Origin: Spartobacteria bacterium UBA5019 | Lineage (GTDB): Bacteria; Verrucomicrobiota; Verrucomicrobiia; Chthoniobacterales; Terrimicrobiaceae | NCBI GenBank assembly: GCA_002396485.1 | Contig: DGXZ01000064.1 | Coordinates: forward strand, 1 to 13,388 | Direction: 5' to 3' | Length of the DNA: 13,388 nt | In this document: positions 6,853 through 13,388 of the stretch, piece by piece | How the letters are laid out: every line of letters starts with the position of its first letter | Numbering within the stretch: the stretch's first letter is position 1 | Program-made: the position numbers and the translations under genes | Notes under the pieces: model-generated | Databases searched by the model: none | Told to the model about the DNA's origin: nothing | The model's input: only the letters and a program-made list of their open reading frames with translations

Positions 6853-7341
6853 TCACTTCCAGGTCGAGTAAGGATTTTTTGTGAGGCAGGAGTTGTAGTA
6901 GCGGGCCTCGTGGGAGACTTCCAACCCAACCCAGTCTGGCAGGTTGACAGGTTGGTCTTCGTGCTCCAACTCGATTTCCGCGACCATGAGGCCTTCATTT
7001 TCGGCGTGGAAGATATCCACCTCCCACTTCATGGCATCGTGACGCACGATGTAGCGGGTTTTATCAATCAGGGGGCGCTCGCACAGAGCCAGCATGAGTT
7101 CCGCGTCGCGCACGGGAATGTCGTATTGAAGTTCCAGGCGCGTGATGCCCTCACGAGCGCCTTTCACGGTGACAGTCGCCCGCTCACCGGCGATACGCAC
7201 ACGCACGCTCTTGCGGGAGTCCGAGCAGAGGTATCCTTGTGAGAGCCGCTTGGGAGCACCCTCCACCAAAGAACGCCAGCCATCACTGACGATGAGAAAT
7301 TTCCGTTCGATCTCCAAAGGTTCGGCGCCGAGCTTGTTCAT
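6853..7341 (-). CDS. CYTH domain protein, probable inorganic triphosphatase
   Basis: CYTH proteins form a beta-tunnel that binds a triphosphate and two metals. Small bacterial members of this length mostly hydrolyse tripolyphosphate, and a few relatives make cAMP (class IV cyclases) or act on thiamine triphosphate. The 162-residue product has the signature EIERKFL (E10, E12, K14) at its N terminus, then alternating charged strands: SVRVRI, TVTVKG, ELQYDIP, TRYIVRH, WEVDIF and AEIELE. It ends in the typical YYNSCLTKNPYSTW. I chose ATG 7341 (MNKLGAEPLEIERKFL). The open frame goes back to a TTG at 7455 but the extra residues are not family-like. It is divergent from the TPR gene by 114 bases. 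Tripolyphosphatase is the best guess from size and motif. Confidence 0.85.
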   Translation of the reverse strand: MNKLGAEPLEIERKFLIVSDGWRSLVEGAPKRLSQGYLCSDSRKSVRVRIAGERATVTVKGAREGITRLELQYDIPVRDAELMLALCERPLIDKTRYIVRHDAMKWEVDIFHAENEGLMVAEIELEHEDQPVNLPDWVGLEVSHEARYYNSCLTKNPYSTWK

Positions 7342-7455
7342 CCCGCTTGAATAGCCTTTTTCGGGGGGTATGGCGAATGCTTTGCCGCGCGGCGTCGCAT
7401 GGATTTGAGATTGCCCGCCATGGGCAAGCGATTCAAGGTTCCAGCGTTTGCACAA

Positions 7456-8097
7456 ATGCGTATATTAATTTTTCTACTACTTCCTCTGTCTCTCGCGACC
7501 GCATGGGGACAAGTCTCCGCCCTGCTGCCCGAAGAATCCACCCAAGCAGCCATTGAATCCGTGCTGGCTGATTTTGATGCGAAGAAAAATGATGAAGCCC
7601 TCGCAAAGTTGGAGATCTTGCAGAAGAAACTTCCAGACGATCCACTCATCCTGAATCTCATTGGATCCGTCTACAGCAAAAAAAAGGATTACCTCGCGGC
7701 AGAAAGCTATTTTCGAAAGGCCGTAAAAAAATCCCCGAGTTTCTTTCCGGCACTCTACAACATAGGGGAAATACTTTTTCTCGAAAAAAAATACACCGAA
7801 GCCCGCGCGCATTTTCAGGCCATGAGAAGCTCGGATACTCGAAACGAACTACTGCAATTCAAAGTGGTCCTCTGCGATCTTGCGCTCAATGATACCGAGG
7901 GCGCCAAGAAAGTGATGAATGCCATCAAGTATCCCGGAGACTCCCCTGCGTGGTATTACGCCAATGCCGCCTACGAGAACCATGCGGGCAACAAAAAAAA
8001 GGCCCGCGAATATGTCGCCGGCGCAAAGTACATCTTCGGCCCGAAAACCTCTCTCTTTGATGAAACTTTTGAGTCGGCGGGCATCAATCTGCGCTGA
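7456..8097 (+). CDS. Exported tetratricopeptide-repeat protein
   Basis: A 213-residue protein with a signal peptide (MRILIFLLLPLSLATAWG, cleavage probably near residue 18-22), so probably periplasmic or membrane-anchored. The mature part shows two or three TPR-like helical pairs: ALAKLEILQKKLPDDP, LIGSVYSKKKDYLAAESYFR and LYNIGEILFLEKKYTEARAHF. These usually act as protein-binding scaffolds. No enzyme motif is seen. The start is ATG 7456, where the signal peptide begins, although the frame is open upstream to 7399. The gene contains four A-runs of 7-8 bases inside lysine-rich stretches (7678-7685, 7725-7731, 7784-7791, 7993-8000). It lies 23 bases before hldD on the same strand and may share its transcript. 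The specific function is unknown. Confidence 0.82.
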   Translation: MRILIFLLLPLSLATAWGQVSALLPEESTQAAIESVLADFDAKKNDEALAKLEILQKKLPDDPLILNLIGSVYSKKKDYLAAESYFRKAVKKSPSFFPALYNIGEILFLEKKYTEARAHFQAMRSSDTRNELLQFKVVLCDLALNDTEGAKKVMNAIKYPGDSPAWYYANAAYENHAGNKKKAREYVAGAKYIFGPKTSLFDETFESAGINLR

Positions 8098-8120
8098 TTC
8101 GCCAAGTCCTCACCCAAACT

Positions 8121-9185
8121 ATGAAAAACCAACCCCGTCCGCTTCGATCCCGTCTGAGCGGTGAAAAGCGACTCAACCCGCCTGATGTGCTCCTTCACGA
8201 AAAAGCCCGTGTGCTCGTCACCGGCGCCGGCGGATTCATCGGCAGCGCACTTGTCCATGCCCTCAACGAGCGAGGCATCACGCAGATCATTGTCACCGAT
8301 TGCCTCGCTGAGGATGAGAAATGGCGAAATCTTCTTCCTCTCAAATTTGAGGACTATGTGCCAGCGGATGAGTTCTTGAGCGGTATCGAGGAGGATGCGG
8401 ATCAATTTGGACGCTTCTCAGCGGTCTTCCACTTGGGGGCTTGCTCCGCCACCACGGTTACGGATTCCGATTTTGTGCTGAAAAACAACTACGCCTACAC
8501 GAAGTCGCTCTGCCGATGGGCGCTCTTCTCAGGCGCGAGATTCGTTTACGCCTCCTCCGCAGCGACCTATGGCGACGGCGGCGCCGGCATGGATGACAAG
8601 ACCGAAGACCTCTCGCGTTTTCGCCCGCTGAACCTCTACGGCTACTCGAAGCACCTTTTCGACCTGCATGCCTCGCGCGAAGAAATCCTGCCGGACATCA
8701 TTGGCATCAAGTATTTCAATGTATTTGGACCAAATGAATACCACAAAGGCGACATGCGCAGCCTCGTCTGCAAAGCATTTGATGAAATTCAGAAAACAGG
8801 CCGCATCCGCCTCTTCAAAAGCTACAAGCCAGAATACCCCGATGGCGGCCAGATGCGCGACTTCGTTTATATCAAGGATGCCGTCGAGATGACGCTCCAC
8901 CTCGCCGAGAATGAAGATGCAGGGGGCCTCTACAACGTAGGCTCCGGCGCGGCACGCACCTGGATCGATCTCGCCAACGCCCTCTTCGCTGCCTTGGGAA
9001 AAACTCCGAACATCGAGTTTTTCGACATGCCGGAAACCATCCGCCACCAGTATCAATACCACACCTGCGCAGACATCTCGAAACTCCGTGCGACCGGCTA
9101 CACGAAGCCCACCACTTCCCTCGAAGACGCCGTGCGCGACTATGCCGTCAACTACCTACTGCCCGGAAAACGGCTTGGCGAATAG
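8121..9185 (+). CDS. hldD: ADP-L-glycero-D-manno-heptose 6-epimerase
   Basis: Inverts C6 of ADP-D-glycero-manno-heptose to give the L,D-heptose donor for the LPS inner core, which implies an outer membrane with LPS. The 354-residue product is an extended SDR with the NADP loop TGAGGFIG (34-41), the catalytic ASSAATYGD block (144-152), YxxxK as Y173/K177 (LYGYSKHLFD), and family segments HLGACSATT, KYFNVFGPNEYHKGDMRS, QMRDFVYIKDA and GLYNVGSG. It aligns along its whole length with E. coli HldD. A non-homologous N-terminal extension of about 28 residues precedes the nucleotide loop. The true start could be later, but there is no good alternative ATG before the loop. It is downstream of the TPR gene and overlaps the YkgJ-type gene. 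Confidence 0.95.
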   Translation: MKNQPRPLRSRLSGEKRLNPPDVLLHEKARVLVTGAGGFIGSALVHALNERGITQIIVTDCLAEDEKWRNLLPLKFEDYVPADEFLSGIEEDADQFGRFSAVFHLGACSATTVTDSDFVLKNNYAYTKSLCRWALFSGARFVYASSAATYGDGGAGMDDKTEDLSRFRPLNLYGYSKHLFDLHASREEILPDIIGIKYFNVFGPNEYHKGDMRSLVCKAFDEIQKTGRIRLFKSYKPEYPDGGQMRDFVYIKDAVEMTLHLAENEDAGGLYNVGSGAARTWIDLANALFAALGKTPNIEFFDMPETIRHQYQYHTCADISKLRATGYTKPTTSLEDAVRDYAVNYLLPGKRLGE

Positions 9186-9537
9186 TCGTCCCACCCAACC
9201 CCGTTATGCCTGCCAGCGTTGCACGAACTGCTGCCGCTGGCCGGGCTTCGTGAAACTCACGGACTCGGACATCAGCGCCATCTCAAATTTTCTGGGGCTC
9301 TCGGAAATCGAATTCATCCAGGAATTCACCCGGCTTCGCCCTCGCCGCGATGGACTCGCGCTCACCGACCAACCCGATGGCGCCTGCATTTTCCTCGAAG
9401 GCCGCAACTGCCGCATCCAGCAAGTAAAGCCAATCCAGTGCTCCGGATTTCCCAACGAATGGAATTTCCCCGGCTGGCGCAATGTGTGCGAAGCGATTGA
9501 GATTTCAGAGGCGGGGAACATGGAAAATCTGCGTTAG
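9175..9537 (+). CDS. YkgJ family cysteine-cluster (metal-binding) protein
   Basis: A 120-residue protein with the family cysteine pattern: C-x2-C-x2-CC near the start (YACQRCTNCCRW), then DGACIFLEGRNCRIQQVKP and QCSGFP, with a last Cys in WRNVC. The family is annotated as zinc- or iron-chelating, probably carrying an Fe-S or Zn site. No reaction is known for most members. I favour the TTG at 9175 (MANSRPTQPRYACQRC), which overlaps the hldD end by 11 bases and suggests translational coupling. ATG 9142 is the alternative and would add 11 residues with a 44-base overlap. There is no Shine-Dalgarno for either. It is the last gene of the TPR-hldD run and convergent with the efflux genes. The family is clear and the role unknown. 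Confidence 0.85.
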   Translation: MANSRPTQPRYACQRCTNCCRWPGFVKLTDSDISAISNFLGLSEIEFIQEFTRLRPRRDGLALTDQPDGACIFLEGRNCRIQQVKPIQCSGFPNEWNFPGWRNVCEAIEISEAGNMENLR

Positions 9538-9614
9538 CGATTTTTAACGCGAGACCTCTTGCTAGAAACAAAGCCATCGTTTCTTCGCAGGGGTGGGAGG
9601 AGAATTTTGATTTC

Positions 9615-10475
9615 TCAACGCGCTGCCGATGTCGACACAGAGACTGTTTGGCCGATACGGAGGGGAATGGGAGGATTTCCCGTGACTTTGATGCGGACGG
9701 GAAAGCGGTTGGGAAGGCGGACCCAGTCGATGGTCTGACTCACTTTGGGGAGGAGTTCCACGGTGGAACCGTTGGGGTCAAAAATTCCCCAAGCCACACT
9801 TTGGATAAGACCTTCGAAGGGTTCATCATTGCGACCGATGAAAGTGATGGATGCCTTGCCACCTTCTTGGAGGTGGTGGAGTTGGGTTTCCATGAAGTAG
9901 GCGGCTACCCAGAATGAGCTGGAGTCAACGAGCGCCAGGAGTTGCTCGCCGGCGTAGACATAGGTGCCAACCGAGGTGTTCATGTTTGTGAGGTAGCCAT
10001 CGACGGGAGCGAAGATTTTTGTATAGCCGAGGTTAAGTTGGGCGGCCTGGAGATTCGCTTCGGCGGCCGCACTATTCGCCTGGGCTGCGGCATAGGAATC
10101 CTGGGCATTTTGCAGGTCGCGGAGGTCGTTGACTTTTGTCTGGTAGAGCACCGTCTGGCGGTCGAGTTCCTGCTTCGACTGCACCTCGGCAGCTTGGGCC
10201 TGTTGGAGCTTGGCGCCGCAGTTGTTAACGGTAGCGATGTAGGTGGAGGGATCGACTTCGAAGAGGAGGTCGCCTTTTTTGACCTGCTGGTTGTCGCGAA
10301 TTGGGATCTGCACGATGGGACCGGCGACACGACTGGCTATGCCAACCACATTGGCGCGCACCTGGCCGTCGCGAGTCCAGGGTTTAGTGGTGTAGCGGTT
10401 CCACATTCCGAGGGAGGTCAGGAACGCAAGAACCATGACCGTCGCCGTTAAAATGAAGGCGGTGCTTTTTTTCAT
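9615..10475 (-). CDS. HlyD/AaeA-type periplasmic adaptor of an efflux pump
   Basis: A membrane-fusion subunit that would link an inner-membrane pump to the periplasm or outer membrane. The 286-residue product has one N-terminal membrane helix (about 5-24). The AaeA-like TKPWTRDGQVRANVVGIASR is followed by the lipoyl half-motif DNQQVKKGDLLFEVD, an alpha-hairpin rich in Ala and Gln (LQQAQAAEVQSKQELDRQ), and the second half APVDGYLTNMNTSVGTYVYAGEQLLALVD. I start at ATG 10475 (MKKSTAFIL). The open frame upstream reads through the aaeX-like gene in another phase and is not real. It overlaps that gene by ATGA. In E. coli AaeA works with the FUSC-type pump AaeB to export aromatic acids. No FUSC gene is in this window, so its pump is unknown. 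Confidence 0.9.
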   Translation of the reverse strand: MKKSTAFILTATVMVLAFLTSLGMWNRYTTKPWTRDGQVRANVVGIASRVAGPIVQIPIRDNQQVKKGDLLFEVDPSTYIATVNNCGAKLQQAQAAEVQSKQELDRQTVLYQTKVNDLRDLQNAQDSYAAAQANSAAAEANLQAAQLNLGYTKIFAPVDGYLTNMNTSVGTYVYAGEQLLALVDSSSFWVAAYFMETQLHHLQEGGKASITFIGRNDEPFEGLIQSVAWGIFDPNGSTVELLPKVSQTIDWVRLPNRFPVRIKVTGNPPIPLRIGQTVSVSTSAAR

Positions 10476-10687
10476 GGAGCAAGGCAGAGACCCAAGGCCG
10501 AACCGAAGAGGATGGCGAGTGCTATAAAAAGCAGCGGAACATTCCAGAGATAACGCGTCCAACCAAGTCGCTCGGCAGCGACAAGCAACATCCAAGAGGC
10601 AAGAAAACCGGCCGCGCCTACGAGCATCTCCCACGGTAAGAGGAAGTCCCCAAGTAGAAATTGAGCGGAACTGAACTGGTTCAACAT
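10472..10687 (-). CDS. DUF1656/AaeX-like small membrane protein
   Basis: A 71-residue inner-membrane protein with two hydrophobic helices (about 16-37 and 48-68) and the DUF1656 pattern, a short leader FLLGDFLLPWE followed by a positively flanked loop (ERLGWTRYLWNVPLLF). DUF1656 genes such as E. coli aaeX sit beside HlyD-type and FUSC-type genes, as here. Its function is unknown in the family. The stop overlaps the ATG of the next gene (ATGA), so the two are co-translated. Upstream is a weak AAAGGA about 11 bases before the ATG. The flanking 120 bases on the upstream side (10688-10807) show no FUSC remnant. Confidence 0.8.
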   Translation of the reverse strand: MLNQFSSAQFLLGDFLLPWEMLVGAAGFLASWMLLVAAERLGWTRYLWNVPLLFIALAILFGSALGLCLAP

Positions 10688-10807
10688 CGAAGCCGAAATC
10701 CTTTCACCACCTTACACCAGTGGCAAGCTCGTGCATTCCGGCCTGTGGACGCGGATAGATTAGAGATAGGCACTCTCGCTGCCCTGGTCGTAAGAATTTT
10801 TTGACTC

Positions 10808-10966
10808 CTAAACTTGCTCGCAGTGCCGCGATTTGTAGTTCCAGCGTCCACCGGACTCGACGCATTTATTGATTTCCAGAAAATCAGGGCTGAGAACATG
10901 AAGCTTATAGAGAGACAAGAAATAGCCAACGATCAATAAAATAGCTGTGGCAACGAGCATCAGCAT
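10808..10966 (-). CDS. 52-residue single-pass membrane protein with a Cys pair
   Basis: The product has a hydrophobic helix (MLVATAILLIVGYFLSLY, about 3-20), then a short polar tail ending CVESGGRWNYKSRHCE (Cys35 and Cys49). The C-x2-SGGRW-N...C shape recurs in short uncharacterised envelope proteins, which supports it as a real gene despite its size. The tail could form a disulfide outside the membrane. I chose the ATG at 10966. A longer open frame extends upstream to 11110, but that part is not hydrophobic and overlaps the opposite-strand gene. It lies 120 bases upstream of the aaeX-like gene, same strand. No function can be assigned. Confidence 0.6.
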   Translation of the reverse strand: MLMLVATAILLIVGYFLSLYKLHVLSPDFLEINKCVESGGRWNYKSRHCEQV

Positions 10967-11057
10967 GGCTTTGGGCGGCAATATGAAGAGGTTTCCCAGT
11001 CTAATCGGCGCTTCCCTTGCTTGATTCCGCAAGTATTTTTGAGACGATCTTCGGCCA

Positions 11058-12188
11058 GTGATTTCGTCCAGCAAAAGACCCGTTCGTATTCTGATCCTGA
11101 CCGCCAGCATGGGTGAGGGTCACAATACAGCTGCCCGCAACATCCAGCATGCGCTCGAAGCCCAGGCAGGGACTGCGGTGAAGGTACTGGTGGTGGATCC
11201 CTACACGCGGACGAACCCTGTAGTGAATCGGTGCATCCAGAAGGGATACGCGGCGGCGATCAATAATTACCCCCGGCTGTGGAAAATGGTTTTTGCGATG
11301 CTCAGCCAGCCCAAGGTCATCGAGGGGATGGCGCCGCTTTTGCTGCAGCTCACGAACGCGGTGCATTCGCTGGTGCGGGAATTCCAGCCGGACCTGATCG
11401 CGTCCACCTACCCGGTCTTCGGCTACATCATGCAAAGAATCCGCCGCGTGGATCCGGCTGTGGACATGCCATTTTACATGGTCATCACGGATTCCACGAT
11501 GATCAACCAGACATGGTATCGCTACCCTTGTGACGGGGCGATCGTGGCTGATGAACCTACGGCGGAAGTCCTGCACGGGGATGGCGTGGCTGACGAAAAA
11601 ATTCACGTCCTGGGTTTTCCTGTCGGCCTGCAATTCGACGAGTTCATTCCTGCGCCGCCTCCTCACGATGGCAACTGGCGATTGCTCTTTTTTCCAGGCG
11701 GTCCACTGCACCGAGCTTTTGAAACGCTAAACCATCTTTCAACGATTGAGAAAGCCAGTATCACAGTCATCACAGGCCGGCGGCAGGATGCGCATGCAGC
11801 CCTTTCGCGTGCGGGTCTTCCGAAGCGGGGGCACTTGATCGGTTGGACCGACAAAATGCCGGAGCTCATGGGATCGCATCATATTTTCATAGGTAAAGCC
11901 GGCGGGGCGACTGTGCAGGAGGCCATCGCTGCGCAGATTCCTTTTGTCGTGAACCATATTGTTCCCGGCCAGGAGGAGGGCAACATCGCACTCATCCAGC
12001 AAACGGCGATTGGCGCGCTCGCCTCAAACAGCCCAGCAGACATCCTGCATATCGTAAAGGGGGCCATGGCCAACGAAGCCGCTCTCTGGAGGACATGGCG
12101 CAAAAATCTTGTGCAGATTCAAAAGCCCTCCGCCTCGAGAGCCATAGCCTCGTTTCTTCTGAAGCGGGCAATCAGCAAAAAATTCTAA
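11058..12188 (+). CDS. MGDG synthase-like (GT28) glycolipid glycosyltransferase
   Basis: A GT-B enzyme of the MurG/MGDG-synthase group, members of which add galactose or glucose to diacylglycerol at the cytoplasmic face of the membrane. The 376-residue product begins with the lipid-binding loop LTASMGEGHNTAARNI (14-29) and the typical segment EFQPDLIASTYPVF. The C-terminal donor site is FIGKAGGATVQEAIAAQIPFV followed by PGQEEGN. The start is the GTG at 11058. An in-frame TGA at 11040 rules out a longer gene, and no in-frame ATG precedes the loop. No Shine-Dalgarno is visible. Convergent with the agmatine deiminase gene, 37 bases apart. The acceptor (diacylglycerol) and sugar are inferred from the family. 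A cell-wall precursor role is less likely. Confidence 0.82.
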   Translation: MISSSKRPVRILILTASMGEGHNTAARNIQHALEAQAGTAVKVLVVDPYTRTNPVVNRCIQKGYAAAINNYPRLWKMVFAMLSQPKVIEGMAPLLLQLTNAVHSLVREFQPDLIASTYPVFGYIMQRIRRVDPAVDMPFYMVITDSTMINQTWYRYPCDGAIVADEPTAEVLHGDGVADEKIHVLGFPVGLQFDEFIPAPPPHDGNWRLLFFPGGPLHRAFETLNHLSTIEKASITVITGRRQDAHAALSRAGLPKRGHLIGWTDKMPELMGSHHIFIGKAGGATVQEAIAAQIPFVVNHIVPGQEEGNIALIQQTAIGALASNSPADILHIVKGAMANEAALWRTWRKNLVQIQKPSASRAIASFLLKRAISKKF

Positions 12189-12225
12189 TCGCCACCTCAC
12201 GGCCAGAGCCGGGGTTTAAAAAACC

Positions 12226-13272
12226 TCAACCGATGGCGGGTTGTTGTTGGGTGAGGCAATGGAAGGCTCCAAGCCCCCAGATGAGTTCACGGCAGTCGAT
12301 TGGGACGATGCGCCGACTGGGGAAGGCCTCATGTAGAGCAGAAACCGCCCAGGAGTCGTTGTGCTCGTTGAAGACAGGCAGCAGAACGACTGAATTCGCG
12401 ATGTAGAAATTTGCATAGCTCGCGGGCAGGCGCTGTCCGCCGCGCATGATGCGCGTAGGCATCGGCAGAGTGAGCACGTGGAGAGGTTCGCCACCCGCAA
12501 GACGCATGGTGTGGAGCCGATCGAGATTCTGCTGTAGGGGCTCGAAATTGGGATCGTGTTCGTCCTCCTCCACGGCGGTGATAACGGTGGATGGGCCGAT
12601 GAAGCGCGTGATGTCATCGACGTGGCCATCCGTGTCATCGCCCTCGATGCCATCGCCGAGCCAGAGGATTTTTTTAGCGCCGAGTTTGTCTCGGAGTTTT
12701 TTCTCGATCGCCGTGCGGTCGAGAGCGGGGTTACGATTTGGATTGAGCAGGCAACTCTCGGTGGTCAGGAAAGTGCCCTGGCCATTGGTATCGATCGATC
12801 CGCCTTCGAGGATGAAATGCTCGAAGTTGAAGACAGGCAGACCCAGAGCTTTCGCAATGGCAGGCGGCACGGCGTTGTCTTCGTCGAAGGGAGAAAGTTT
12901 ATAGCCCCAGGCGTTGAATCCGAAATTCAGCACAGCGAGCTGCGGCGACTTGTCACGCTTCACAAAAATAGGCCCATGGTCGCGGCACCATGGTTCATCT
13001 GTGGGGATATGGAAATACTCGACGCGGTCCAGAGGACAGGAGAGGAGAAGCTTGCGAACAGCTTTCTCCTGCTCGGCGCCGCTGACATTGATGCGGACAA
13101 TCTCCGATTCCGCCAGCGCCTCCACCATTTTGACGAAGGTGGGAAGAACGCGGTCATAGGATTCCGGGAAGCTGTTGCACTCGATCTGGGGCCAAGAAAT
13201 CCAGGTCGCCTCGTGAGGTTCCCACTCGGCCGGCATGCGATATCCTTTTTCTGAGGGACTGATTTCAATCAT
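12226..13272 (-). CDS. aguA: Agmatine deiminase (peptidyl-arginine deiminase family)
   Basis: Hydrolyses agmatine to N-carbamoylputrescine and ammonia, a step from arginine to putrescine, in the cytoplasm. The 348-residue product has the guanidine-modifying enzyme core: EPHEATWISWP (18-28), DEPWCRDHGP (92-101, R97/D98), EGGSIDTNGQGTFLTTESCLL (156-176), DDTDGHVDD (212-220, H217) and the catalytic cysteine Cys339 in FHCLTQQQP. Length fits AguA (about 340-370). It starts at ATG 13272 with no Shine-Dalgarno. Its usual partner, N-carbamoylputrescine amidase, is not in the window but could lie beyond 13388 on either side. Agmatine is the likeliest substrate, although some family members act on peptidyl-arginine and those usually carry extra domains or signal peptides absent here. 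Confidence 0.93.
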   Translation of the reverse strand: MIEISPSEKGYRMPAEWEPHEATWISWPQIECNSFPESYDRVLPTFVKMVEALAESEIVRINVSGAEQEKAVRKLLLSCPLDRVEYFHIPTDEPWCRDHGPIFVKRDKSPQLAVLNFGFNAWGYKLSPFDEDNAVPPAIAKALGLPVFNFEHFILEGGSIDTNGQGTFLTTESCLLNPNRNPALDRTAIEKKLRDKLGAKKILWLGDGIEGDDTDGHVDDITRFIGPSTVITAVEEDEHDPNFEPLQQNLDRLHTMRLAGGEPLHVLTLPMPTRIMRGGQRLPASYANFYIANSVVLLPVFNEHNDSWAVSALHEAFPSRRIVPIDCRELIWGLGAFHCLTQQQPAIG

Positions 13273-13362
13273 GAGACCAATGGTTTTCCGTTACTTAGCT
13301 GGAAGGACAAGGCAAAGTTGGAAAAAAATTTCTCGGATTTTTGAAAAACCATTTGCATTCGC

Positions 13363-13380
13363 TTCAAATGGCAATTTGAA
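13363..13380. repeat. Inverted repeat upstream of the agmatine deiminase gene
   Basis: TTCAAAT (13363-13369) and ATTTGAA (13374-13380) are perfect 7-base reverse complements around GGCA. The site lies about 90 bases upstream of the agmatine deiminase ATG, in an AT-rich stretch (13273-13388) with no gene. It could be an operator or part of a neighbour's control region. No regulator is known to recognise it. Confidence 0.35.
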
Positions 13381-13388
13381 AGGCAAGC

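Noticed and set aside
9565..9595. Small AGAAAC/GTTTCT hairpin between the YkgJ-type gene and the HlyD gene
   Set aside because: The short stem and lack of a T-run make it unconvincing as a bidirectional terminator.
10681..10929. Minus-strand frame overlapping the spacer upstream of the aaeX-like gene
   Set aside because: It overlaps the 52-residue miniprotein in another frame and shows no family motif, so it is a shadow frame.
12192..12225. Short inverted repeats between the GT28 gene and agmatine deiminase
   Set aside because: Stems of 4-5 bases with A-rich centre, too weak to call a terminator.

Overview
The window looks like a chromosomal stretch from a Gram-negative bacterium, probably a member of the Verrucomicrobiota or a relative in the PVC group. 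This is inference. It rests on an LPS heptose gene (hldD), an AaeXA-type efflux pair, a decayed AraC-type regulator, a GpgS-like/GT4 glycosyltransferase pair, an MGDG-synthase-like GT28 enzyme, and the near absence of Shine-Dalgarno sequences in front of genes. No 16S sequence or phylogenetic marker search was available to confirm it. No insertion sequence, phage, tRNA, rRNA or CRISPR array was seen.

Layout, left to right. Positions 1-686 hold no gene I recognise, but contain a perfect 16S-complementary Shine-Dalgarno sequence followed by a GTG, an 8-codon reading frame and a hairpin. Positions 687-1724 (minus strand) carry rpsJ-rplC (S10, L3), closed by a strong intrinsic terminator where rplD would normally follow. 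At 1842-3053 (minus) is a GpgS-like GT81 glycosyltransferase, divergent from a GT4 glycosyltransferase at 3122-4660 (plus). gpmA (phosphoglycerate mutase) follows at 4761-5507. A frameshifted AraC-family DNA-binding domain (pseudogene, minus) lies at about 5566-5805. Next is a helix-turn-helix/metallo-beta-lactamase fusion protein at 5879-6700.

A CYTH-domain phosphohydrolase (minus, 6853-7341) is divergent from a plus-strand run: an exported TPR protein, hldD (ADP-heptose epimerase) and an overlapping YkgJ-type cysteine-cluster protein (7456-9537). Convergent to this is aaeX-like/aaeA-like (minus, 9615-10687, ATGA overlap), an efflux pair with no FUSC/AaeB partner in view. A 52-residue membrane miniprotein (minus) follows, then an MGDG-synthase-like GT28 glycosyltransferase (plus, 11058-12188), convergent with an agmatine deiminase (minus, 12226-13272).

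Together the genes are mostly housekeeping and cell-envelope functions: translation, lower glycolysis, LPS heptose, glycolipid synthesis, efflux and polyamine/arginine metabolism. The stretch most worth following as a possible functional module is the divergent GpgS-like/GT4 pair, which may make a phosphoglycerate-based compatible solute. Several upstream-extended reading frames begin only at TTG. I trimmed these to internal ATGs where family alignment or a signal peptide supports it.
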